Position numbers and translations under genes: made by a program. The notes under the pieces are model-generated. The model was not told the DNA's origin, searched no databases, and worked only from the letters and a program-made list of their open reading frames with translations. A stretch of 33,352 nucleotides of DNA from positions 1 through 33,352 of the IMG/VR virus record IMGVR_UViG_3300017763_000085, one strand, 5' to 3'. Positions 1 through 10,100 of this stretch are shown one piece after another; position 1 is the first letter of the stretch; every line of letters begins with the position of its first letter. Source of the stretch: a virus.

Positions 1-2485
1 AACTGGTATTGGAACAACTACTCCAACTACAGCAACTTATTCTGGTTCTACTGGAGAACTTGTTCTGACTATTCCAGGTCACTCATACACAACGTCAAAC
101 ACTGTTGGTATTGGAACAAGTACAATTGCGTTTACTTGTGGTAGTGATGATAATCAAACTATACTCTATTACCCCAAACCAACAGACCCAATTGCTGGAA
201 TTGTTACTGGAATTACAACTACAACAGCAAACACGATTACATTGTTTGTTGGTATATCCACTTTAGTCAAGTATCCAGTTCATAATGCAACATATGATCC
301 TACTAGTGGATTGTCTGTACTGACTATTGGAACACACAATCTTACAACTGCAAATAGTATTAGACTTGCTAATGAGTCTCTGCTATTCAAATGTTCTCTT
401 GACGATTTCAATAGAATTGAAGCATATCCAAGACAATATAAGGATAGAGTATATGGTAATTCTATTGGAATCACATCATATACGGCAGACAGTATAACGG
501 TATTTGCTGGTCCATCAGTAGAAAGTGAGAGATACGTTCATGAGTTTGTTGGTGTTGGATCATTCCAACAATTTGAACTAACCGTTGAGACAACTTTCCA
601 ATCAAAATTCTCTGGATGGAATGTAGGTGAATTCATTGTACTCGATAAAATCGACCCCTTCTTTAATGGCAAAAGAAGACTGTTCTCACTGGCAGTAAAC
701 TCAGATCCAATCTCATTCTTTGCAAGATCAAACTCTGGTATTAATCTGCAATCGAATTTATTGGTATTCATCAATGATATCCTTCAAACTCCTGGTGAAG
801 GTTACGAATTTACAGGTGGTAGCACAATTAGATTTACAGAAGCACCAAAAGGTGGAGTAACAGGAGTCTCTACTGAAGGTGATACTGCTAAGATGTTTAT
901 GTACACAGGTACACAAACAATTGACGTTCAAACCGTTGAGGTTCTTCCCTCTGTAGAGGTGGGAGATGAACTTCAACTCTACAGTAATCAATCTACAACA
1001 TTCACAGAAGATCCTAGATTGGTGATGGAAATTAAAGCAGCAGATAAAGTTATTACTAACAACTATGCTGGTCAGGGTGTTACTTTAAATGAATTGTTTG
1101 AAAGACCATTAACTTGGTCTAAACAACTTGTTGATAAAATTATTGACTCTGAATTCGTAGGAAAAGATAGAGTATACTATGAACCAGTTATAAATCCAAC
1201 AACTAAATTGATTAGATCTGTTGGTGCTGGTGACAGCGTAGCATATGTTAATAGTGTCCGCCCATTCTTTGACAATCCATATGAAGGTATCGGAACAAAA
1301 GAGAAATCTATTATTGAACTTGTCTCTCCTGATACTCTTGATGTTGCTACTGCTAAAGCAGTATTTGGAGTTAATGGAACTATCGCAAATGTTCTTGTTG
1401 AGAATATTGGATATGGATATACCGCTGCTCCTGATGTTGTAATTGCTCCACCATTGGATGGTCAACAAGCAGAAGCTGGTTCTCAGATTGGTGTTGCTGG
1501 TACAGTCACTCAAATCAATGTAAGTGTGGCAGGAACTGGTTATGATAGTGGTCCTATGAGTTCTATAACTGTTAAGGAACAGGGTGGTGGATTCCCATCA
1601 ACAATTGAATCTGGAACGAACACTTTTGTTGGTGCAAGACTTAAGTCCGAGACTGGTGTTGGACTTGGTGCTGTTGCAAATATTGAAATTAGTCCTCTGA
1701 ACTTCAATGTTGCTGCAATTAGTGTTGTAGCAGGTGGCAAAGATTACAAAGTTGGTGATACTTTATTCATCGATACTTTTGATAATGTTGGACTTGGAAC
1801 TTCTTCTAGAGGATTCCGTTTATCTAATCCAGTTAAATTTACTGTTGCAAGTATTACCCCACCTCAAGTTCTTGTAGCACCACCAATGAGATTTAAAGAA
1901 GAATGTGCTTTTGTAACATATACTGGGGATTATGGAATGATAGTTGGAGTTGGCACAACAACTATAGGTGCTGGAACCAGTCTTGGTCTTGCTCTAGATA
2001 TGTACATTCCAATGGATTCTGAGATTAGAAAATCTCTAGGTATAACTCTAACTACAATTGAACCTGGTGATTATTTCCAATTAGTTAATTCTAACTTTGT
2101 TAGTGCTGCCCAAACGTCATTGGGTTCTGATGGATCTGTAATTGGCATATCAACAGAATGTGCTGACATGGTTTATGAATGCTTAAGTATTTCTACAAAG
2201 CAATCAGTGATTCCTCCTGGTATCAATGGACTTGGTACAACTGTTGGATTTGGTACTACAGTATCTACTGTAGTTGTTGCACTACAAAGTGCAGGATCTA
2301 ATAATGTTGTTGGACTTGCGACTACATCGTTCTACGGAACATATACTTTTGGTAAGATTGGACTACCAGTAAGAACTAAGCAAAAAGAATTCTTAGTAAC
2401 TAATGGCACCAGTCAAGCAGGCATAACAACAAACCCAATTATTAGAAGAAAAAATCCACTCAAATTTAGAGGTTATATTTCGTGA
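1..2485 (+). CDS. Large virion structural protein, gp7 position (5' end outside window)
   Basis: This reading frame is open from the first complete codon at position 2, so the gene begins upstream; the TTG at 242 is only an internal codon. About 827 residues are visible. The protein is Gly/Thr/Val-rich with many G-[IV]-G-T-T motifs. It carries beta-type repeats centred on a GxGY motif near nucleotides 1389-1450 and 1502-1550, with a weaker copy near 1719-1762. The C-terminus (FGKIGLPVRTK, then NPLKFRGYIS) is of the kind seen in cyanophage tail structural proteins. It lies directly before a clear gp8 homologue, where T4 has gene 7, the baseplate wedge initiator of about 1030 residues. The gp7 role is therefore inferred from position and size, not from residue-level similarity to T4. 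A virion structural role is fairly secure; the exact role is not. Confidence 0.65.
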   Translation, partial: TGIGTTTPTTATYSGSTGELVLTIPGHSYTTSNTVGIGTSTIAFTCGSDDNQTILYYPKPTDPIAGIVTGITTTTANTITLFVGISTLVKYPVHNATYDPTSGLSVLTIGTHNLTTANSIRLANESLLFKCSLDDFNRIEAYPRQYKDRVYGNSIGITSYTADSITVFAGPSVESERYVHEFVGVGSFQQFELTVETTFQSKFSGWNVGEFIVLDKIDPFFNGKRRLFSLAVNSDPISFFARSNSGINLQSNLLVFINDILQTPGEGYEFTGGSTIRFTEAPKGGVTGVSTEGDTAKMFMYTGTQTIDVQTVEVLPSVEVGDELQLYSNQSTTFTEDPRLVMEIKAADKVITNNYAGQGVTLNELFERPLTWSKQLVDKIIDSEFVGKDRVYYEPVINPTTKLIRSVGAGDSVAYVNSVRPFFDNPYEGIGTKEKSIIELVSPDTLDVATAKAVFGVNGTIANVLVENIGYGYTAAPDVVIAPPLDGQQAEAGSQIGVAGTVTQINVSVAGTGYDSGPMSSITVKEQGGGFPSTIESGTNTFVGARLKSETGVGLGAVANIEISPLNFNVAAISVVAGGKDYKVGDTLFIDTFDNVGLGTSSRGFRLSNPVKFTVASITPPQVLVAPPMRFKEECAFVTYTGDYGMIVGVGTTTIGAGTSLGLALDMYIPMDSEIRKSLGITLTTIEPGDYFQLVNSNFVSAAQTSLGSDGSVIGISTECADMVYECLSISTKQSVIPPGINGLGTTVGFGTTVSTVVVALQSAGSNNVVGLATTSFYGTYTFGKIGLPVRTKQKEFLVTNGTSQAGITTNPIIRRKNPLKFRGYIS

Positions 2486-2491
2486 TAAATA
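2485..2491 (+). promoter_or_regulatory. T4-type late promoter box upstream of gene 8
   Basis: ATAAATA here matches the core of the T4 late promoter (TATAAATA). It shares one base with the TGA stop of the preceding gene and lies 25 nt before the gene 8 ATG, leaving a short leader. No clear Shine-Dalgarno sequence is visible in that leader. Confidence 0.5.
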
Positions 2492-2516
2492 GAACATAGA
2501 AAAAGACTGTCACCCA

Positions 2517-4100
2517 ATGGCTGCAATTATAACTGACTTGCTGAGAGTTAATAACGCTAGGAACTTTATCGAAAAGATAAGAGATCCCAGCAGGTCTTAT
2601 TACACATTCTTAGGATTACCGAACGCAACGGAAGTTACGTCCACTTGGAACACGTCACCTCCTGCTCCAAGAGATTGTTTTGATGACAATAATTTTTATT
2701 TTGATACAATGATCGCACTTAAAAAAGTAGGTGCTGATGATGTTCGCCCAGTTGTAAGGAAAGTAGAGTGGGCGTCTGCAACAATTTATGATGCATATCG
2801 TCATGATGTTAATAGGAATAGTCTTTCTAGACCATCAAATAAGACAAGTTTATATGCGTCAAACTACTTTATTGTAAACAGTGAATTTAGAGTTTATATT
2901 TGTATAAGCAATGGCGCAGATCCTGAGAATCCAAACGGAAGACCATCCCTAGATGAACCAAAGTTCACAGACTTAGAACCAAGAGTTGCTGGAACCAGCG
3001 GTGATGGTTACGTTTGGAAATATCTTTATACAATTAGTCCTAGTGATATTATTAAATTCGACTCTCTGAATTTTATTCCTCTTCCTGTAGATTGGGAATC
3101 AAATGCAGAATATCAATCTGTCAGAACTAACGCTACTACTAGTGGTCTGTTAAAACATATCACAATTACAAATAGAGGGTATCTTGTAGGTCCTGCAAAT
3201 ACTACTTACTCTAGAGTTCCTATCAGAGGTGACGGAAACGGAGCAGAGTGTACAATTGTTATCAACAACGATTCAAAAGTTGAATCAATTACGATATCTA
3301 GTGGTGGAAGTGGATATACTTATGGCACTGTCGATCTGATTGGGGGTAATGTTCCTCAAGGATCAACAACACCAACTTTTAATGTTATTATTCCACCTCA
3401 AGGTGGTCACGGATTTGATATTTACAAAGAATTGGGTTCAACCAATGTTTTGATCTACTCAAGGATTGAAAATAATGATCAAAACCCCGACTTTGTTACT
3501 GGAACCAATGTTGCAAGAATTGGTATTATTGAAAATCCCGAAGGATTTGAGTCTAATGTAGTTCTTGGAGAAGATAGGGTAAGTGCCTTATATGGTCTGG
3601 TACTGAAAGGTTTACCACCAAATCAGAACGACTATAAAACAACAACATTTAATCAGAACGCCATAATCACTCAAACCATTGGTACTGGTGTCACTGCAGT
3701 TGGTAGAGTAGTCGCTTACAATGCAGAAACTGGTGTACTAAAGTATTGGCAAGATAGATCTTTGGTTGGTTTTAATACTGATGGCACTCAAAAAGCAAAT
3801 CCAACTTATGGTCTTTCTATGAATGAATTTTCTGCTGGAGTTGGGCAGGGTGGAGCATTAAAAGTTAGTGGCGGATCTAAAGAGTTATACATAGATGATG
3901 GATTTGGAGACGACACTAATCCAGGTATTAGTACCGTCATAAATAATAAAACATACTACCTGGGTCAGACATTTATTGACGGTCTTGCTGATCCAGAGAT
4001 CAAAAAATATTCTGGAACGGTATTGTATGTAGACAACAGACCTTCAATTCTCAGGTCTGTGAACCAAAGAGAAGATATCAAAGTTATTTTGCAATTCTAA
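2517..4100 (+). CDS. 8: Baseplate wedge subunit gp8
   Basis: This is the T4 gp8 homologue, a baseplate wedge component. Two segments match T4 gp8 as I recall it: GDGYVWKYLYTISP (T4 has GDGYVWEYLFEIPP) near residues 162-175, and the C-terminus LYVDNRPSILRSVNQREDI...F (T4 has IYMENRPPIIMAMDQTEEI...F). The 527 residues exceed T4's 334. The extra length lies mostly in the middle, residues about 205-470, and includes the GxGY-type repeat ITISSGGSGYTYG near residue 255. It starts at ATG 2517, 31 nt after the previous stop and behind a late promoter box. The next gene begins 6 nt after its stop, so the two are probably co-transcribed. The identification is firm at both ends; the middle insertion has no T4 counterpart that I can see. 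Confidence 0.88.
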   Translation: MAAIITDLLRVNNARNFIEKIRDPSRSYYTFLGLPNATEVTSTWNTSPPAPRDCFDDNNFYFDTMIALKKVGADDVRPVVRKVEWASATIYDAYRHDVNRNSLSRPSNKTSLYASNYFIVNSEFRVYICISNGADPENPNGRPSLDEPKFTDLEPRVAGTSGDGYVWKYLYTISPSDIIKFDSLNFIPLPVDWESNAEYQSVRTNATTSGLLKHITITNRGYLVGPANTTYSRVPIRGDGNGAECTIVINNDSKVESITISSGGSGYTYGTVDLIGGNVPQGSTTPTFNVIIPPQGGHGFDIYKELGSTNVLIYSRIENNDQNPDFVTGTNVARIGIIENPEGFESNVVLGEDRVSALYGLVLKGLPPNQNDYKTTTFNQNAIITQTIGTGVTAVGRVVAYNAETGVLKYWQDRSLVGFNTDGTQKANPTYGLSMNEFSAGVGQGGALKVSGGSKELYIDDGFGDDTNPGISTVINNKTYYLGQTFIDGLADPEIKKYSGTVLYVDNRPSILRSVNQREDIKVILQF

Positions 4101-4106
4101 AGGATT

Positions 4107-7100
4107 ATGCCACAAGAAACTAACCTAAATGTATCTCCTTATTTTGACGACTTTGATCCGAAAGATAATTACTATAAAGTATTATTCAAACCAGGATTGC
4201 CTATTCAGGCCAGGGAGTTAACTTCCTTACAGTCTATCTTACAGGATCAAGTAGAGCAACTTGGAACTCACCTCTTTAAAGAGGGTTCTGTAGTGATCCC
4301 TGGTCAGATCAACTATAATAACGAGTTGACCAGTGTTGAAGTAGAGCATACATATCTCGGTTTAGATGTTGATACGAATGCTGAAGACCTTATTAATGAG
4401 ATTATTATAGGTCAAAATTCCAATGTAAGGGCAAAGATTGTATTTTATGGTGAGAGAGATGAGTCTGAAAGAGATTACTTAACATTCTTTATTCAATACT
4501 TGGGTGGCGGAGTATCTGGTAAATCTGTATTTGATGATGATGAGGTACTGCTTTTAGAAAGTACAGTTACTGCCGACACAGGAGTAACTCTTCAAGCAGG
4601 ACAAGCAATTACAAAAACTGCTCCTACAAATGCAACTTCTTTTGGATCTGCAGTATTTTTAAGTGAAGGCGTATATTTCTTGAGAGGAACTTTCGTAAAA
4701 GTTCCAGCACAAACTCTGATTTTAGATGCACACAATAATTCACCATCATTCAGAGTTGGATTAACCATTTATGAGGATATTATAACATCGGGACAAGATG
4801 CATCCCTTACAGATAATGCAAAAGGATTTAATAACTATGCTGCACCAGGTGCAGATAGATTAAAGATCTCAGCATCTTTAGATAAGTTAGATTTAGAAGC
4901 AACAAAGAATGAAAATTTTGCTGAGTTGATGATCATCAGAGATGGTGATATTCAGCATATTACTGATAAGACTCAATATAATGAGTTGGCAGAAGAACTA
5001 GCAAGAAGAACATATGATCAATCTGGTGACTTCTATATAAAACCATTTGCTATTCATGCAAGAGAATCTCTCAATGATATGAGGGGTAATAATGGTGTAT
5101 TTACAAAAGACCAGTTAACATATAATCAGAACGTACCTAGTGATGATTTAGGAACATATAAAATCTCTCCAGGTAAAGCATTTATTCGTGGATTTGAATG
5201 TGATTCCAAAACTGTACATTATCTAGATTTCCCTAAAACCCGAGAAACTAAAAAGTTAAAAGGTCAAGCAGTTAACTATTTTACTGGACCAACCTTAACA
5301 CTCAATAGAGTCACGGGTGCTCCAAGAATTGGATTTAGCACATCATCCATAATTAGTCTTAGAAGTGATAGGATTGGATCTGTAGGTACAGACCCAGCAG
5401 GTAGAGAGATTGGTGTTGCTAGGGTTTATGACTATGCATTAGAGTCTGGATCATATTCCAGCGTAGCATCTGAACTCAACGAATGGGATATTGCTCTTTA
5501 TGATATTCAACCATATACTGAAATCCAATTAAATAACGCAGCAACCTTAACTGTACCAACTTACATTGAGGGTAGATCTAGTGGTGCTACTGGGCATTTA
5601 AGATTTGATACTGCTGCTGGTATTGCTACTGTATATGGAACTAGAGGCACATTTCTTAAAGGTGAGAAGTTAGCCTTTAATGGTTTAAATGATGGTAGAA
5701 TATCTGTTGCTGTTACCACTTTTGGTGTTGGTGATGCTCAATCAATTTATTGTGAAGTTGGTACAGGTATCACTTTTAACGGTGACACAAAGCAATCTGC
5801 AAGAATTTCTCTTCCTAGTGTAACTATATCCCCCAAATCGGGATCTGCACCAGGAATTTCTACGGTAACTTCAGTTACAGAATTTACTAACCAAATCAAA
5901 CCAGGTGATCTTGTAGCATTTACAAATAGTCTTCTTGGTAGTACTAAAGTTAGATCTTTTGCAAAAGTTACTCAGATTATAGATGAAAATAACTTTGTTA
6001 TAGTAGGTGTTGCAACTGTATCAAATATTAACGATGGAGGTCTTCCAACATCATCTATTAGTCCAACCGACTTTTCTGTATTTAATACAAAGTTCCAAAA
6101 TTCGTCAGATAACACTCTTTATACACCACTTCCTAAAGAATTTATTGGATCTGTAAATTTAGAGTCATCTAGACTTACAATTAAAAAGGAATTTACTGTA
6201 ACTCTCACTGCAAATGCAACTAATACGATTCAGGCAGGAGATAATGAGACATTCTTACCTTATGATGAAGAACGATATGTTTTAGTTAATAATAGTGGTG
6301 CTTTTGAAGAGTTAACAGAAGATAAATTAAGATTTACTAATGGTAACAAGGAATTAAGAATATTTGGATTGGCACAACAATCTGGTCCAGCAAGACTGAT
6401 TACCACTCTTAGAAAAACAAACGTAACAACCAAGGTAAAGAAATCAAAGACAACTAATTCTATTATTGTCAATAAATCAAAACTAGTATCTTCTGGTATT
6501 GGATCTACGACACTTAATGATGGTTTGGTTCATGGTTCTTTCGGTTATGGTCTCAGAGTACAGGATAGAGAGATCTGTCTTTTAGAACCAGATGTAATTA
6601 AGGTATATGGAGTATATGAATCTAGTGATACAGGTAATCCAGAACTTCCCACAATCTCATTATTCAACCTGAATGGTCCAACAGGCAAAACCGATGACTA
6701 TACTATTGGTGAAGAGGTTACGGGTCAAAAATCTGGATCTATTGCTATTGTTTATGGTAGACAAACAAGTTCTATTTTAAATATTGTTTACTTGAACGAT
6801 ATTAAATTTGAGAATGGGGAATCTGTATTATCTTCTACTACAGGAATTACTGCTACTGTCAACGATTTTACTGTAGGTGATAATAATATCCTTAGTAGGT
6901 ATACTCTTGACTCTGGACAAAGAGACACTATTCTTGATTACTCTAGATTAATTAGAAAACCAGGAACAAAAGATCCTAGAAATCGTTTAAGAGTTGTATT
7001 CCAATCTGCAGAATATACTTCCTCAACAGAAGGAGATATCACTACTTTAGCGTCTTACAATCAGTTCGACTATTGCGACTTACCTATTGTTAAGGATAGA

Positions 7101-10100
7101 ACTAGAGTAACTGATATTATTGATATCAGACCTAGAGTTACAGTATTTGATCCAGATTCAACTACAGCATCTCCATTTGAATTTAGGTCAAGAGACTTCT
7201 CTGATTCAACAAACTCTGCTAAAAATATTTTAGCATCTGACGAATCAATTTTGGTAGACTATTCCTATTATCTTCCACGAATTGATAGAATTTACTTTAA
7301 ACCTGATGGTGGATTCCAACTACTGCAAGGTGTTGCTGCAGAATCTCCATTACCTCCAATTCCATTAGAGAATGCATTGGAAGTTGGAACAGTCAGACTT
7401 CCTCCTTACGTTTGTAACGCTGAAAACTTATCTATATCTCTAAAATCTCATAAGAGATATAGAATGAAAGATATTGCTATCTTAGAAGATAGAATTGAGA
7501 ATCTTGAGTATTATACTGCACTATCTTTACTTGAAGCGAAGACTGATTCTCTGAATATTACAGATGATGCTGGATTGACAAGATTTAAATCTGGTATTTT
7601 TGTTGATAACTTTACAACTAGAACAAATCAACTACAAGGTGGTAGAGTCACTAACTCTATTGACCCTGTAAATCTTGAACTAAGACCTTCACACTTCACA
7701 ACTCAAGTTGACCTACTAGTTGGTTCTAGATCTTTACTTGGAATTGGAACAACATCTGTTGTATCGGATCCTGGTTTAGTTACTGACTTAATTGGATCAA
7801 ACTTTAGAAGAACTGGTCAACTATTGACCATTAACTACTTCTCAGAACTTGAAATTCAACAACCATTTGCAACAAGAGTTGAAAATGTAGTTCCATATCT
7901 TGTCGTATCTTATACTGGTAATATTGAACTATTCCCAGCATCTGATATATGGATTGACCAAGTTAGATTACAACCACAAAGGATTGAAGTAGATAACTAC
8001 ACTCAAACCAGACTTCAATTGGAGTTTGCTGGTTATGATGCTCAAACTGGTCTTGGTCCCGCTAGATGGGGTTCTTGGGCAACAACATGGACTGGCAGTA
8101 GTGCCAGTTCTAGTTCAGATACTGTTGTTACAGGTTCTTCTGTTCAAAATAGAGGAAATACTTTAGTACAGACAAACAATACAAGAACTACAGTTACCAC
8201 TACAACAACTAGAACTGGTACTCGTACTAGAACTGGTTCACAACTTAGAGTATCAGAACAGGTACAAACTCGTAACGAGGGTGATAGAGTTGTGAGCACC
8301 GACGTGGTTCCCTTTATGAGATCACGTAATGTTGAGTTCACTGGTAAGAGATTCAAACCAAGAACAAGACTTTATGGATTCTTTGACGGTGAAGATGTAA
8401 ATCGTTATGTAGTACCAAAACTTATTGAAATTAGAATGGTCAGTGGATCGTTCGAGATTGGTGAGAGAGTTACTGGCACCATGACTGGTGTTGCTCCTGG
8501 TGGAACTTTACCGACAATTTCATTTAGAGTAGCACAGTCTAATCATAAGTATGGTCCTATTACAGCACCAACAGATACTTTTGGTAATAGTCCATATGAT
8601 GAAAACTATACTATTCCAGAGAACTATTCTAGTTCATCCGTAATTCTTAATGTTGATACTAGAACACTTGCAGAAAGTAACCAGTCTCTTTATACGGGTT
8701 ATATTACTTCAGGAATGAGACTGCGTGGTACTTCTGGTGAAGCAGTAGTTACTGCAGTTAAACTTATAACAGATACTTCTGGTACAGTTCTTGGAACATT
8801 CTTTATTCCAAATCCAAACGTAGCAACTAATCCTCAGTTTGAAGTTGGTACTAAGATCTTTAGATTAACTAGTAATTCTACAAATAGTCAAATTGCTGGT
8901 CTTACTGATACCTCTGGCGAAGAATCTTACTTTGCTTCGGGTAGTGTCAATAACATGCAAGAGACCATTAGGTCTACTAGAAGTCCAAGATTTGAAAGAG
9001 TTGCTGCTTCTGAGACTCAACCTGCTACTGATGTACGTGTTACTAGAACATCAACTAACTCAACATCTACTAGTACGACTCCACTACCAGTTCCTCCTCC
9101 CCCACCACCACCACCACCGCCGCCATCGCCGCCAACACCTTCTTCACCTCCCAATCCACCAAGACGTGGAGGTGGAAGACGCCGCGTAGTTATTCGTCGT
9201 CCTAGAATCGTCAGACGTGTACGTAGAGTGCGTAGAAGACCCGTCAGAAGAAGAAGGCGCAGACCAGCACCACCGCCACCACGTAGACGGCCCCCACCGC
9301 CACCACCACCGCGTCGTCCACCCAGACCACCGCGTCGTCGTAGAGGAAAGGATCCCCTTGCACAGTCCTTCTCACTCGCGGATGACCCAGGTTCATTCAT
9401 CACTGAGGTTGATGTTTACATCAGAACAAAGGACCCAGTTCTACCTCTGATTGTTCAACTGCGTCCAATGAATGCAGGTGTTCCATCTGAACAGATCTAC
9501 CCCTTCGGTGAAGTAATCCTTGATCCTGCTGATGTAATTGAAACTCATGATGCGAGTATCCCAACCAAAGTTATATTCCCATCCCCAGTTTATCTTAACG
9601 GTGAAGCAGAACATGCAATTGTTATGCTGTCAAACTCTCACGAGTACACCGCTTGGATCTCTAGAATGGGTGAAGTCGATGTAAGCACTCTTCTGCAACC
9701 AGAATCTAGGCAAGTGATTGTGTCTTCACAACCACACCTCGGATCTCTGTTTAAGTCTCAGAATGGTTCTACTTGGACTCCTAGTCAATATGAGGACATG
9801 AAATTTAGTCTTTATACTGCTAACTTTGATGAGACTGCTACAGTATCGTTCTTTAACCCAGAGTTGGGGATTGGTAATAACCAAATCGCAACCCTTGTTC
9901 AAGATCCTATTGAATTTAATTCAAGATCACTTGTTGTAACTGCAAATGATATTATAGACACCACCAACTTTGTTGAGGGTAATACTATCGTTCAAGAGAA
10001 TACAAATGCTAGTGGCGATTATGTTGGTGCTGGTGGATCTGCTACTGGTATATTAACAATCGTAAATGCAGGTATTGGTTACACACCATCTAATGGTACA

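Noticed and set aside
242-2485. TTG at 242 as the start of the first gene
   Set aside because: The same frame is open back to the first bases of the window and keeps the same Gly/Thr-rich composition, so the gene starts upstream.
9017-9403. Minus-strand frame encoding a Gly/Arg/Leu-rich 128-residue peptide
   Set aside because: It is the reverse complement of the Pro/Arg tract of the giant gene; its composition is explained entirely by that low-complexity DNA.
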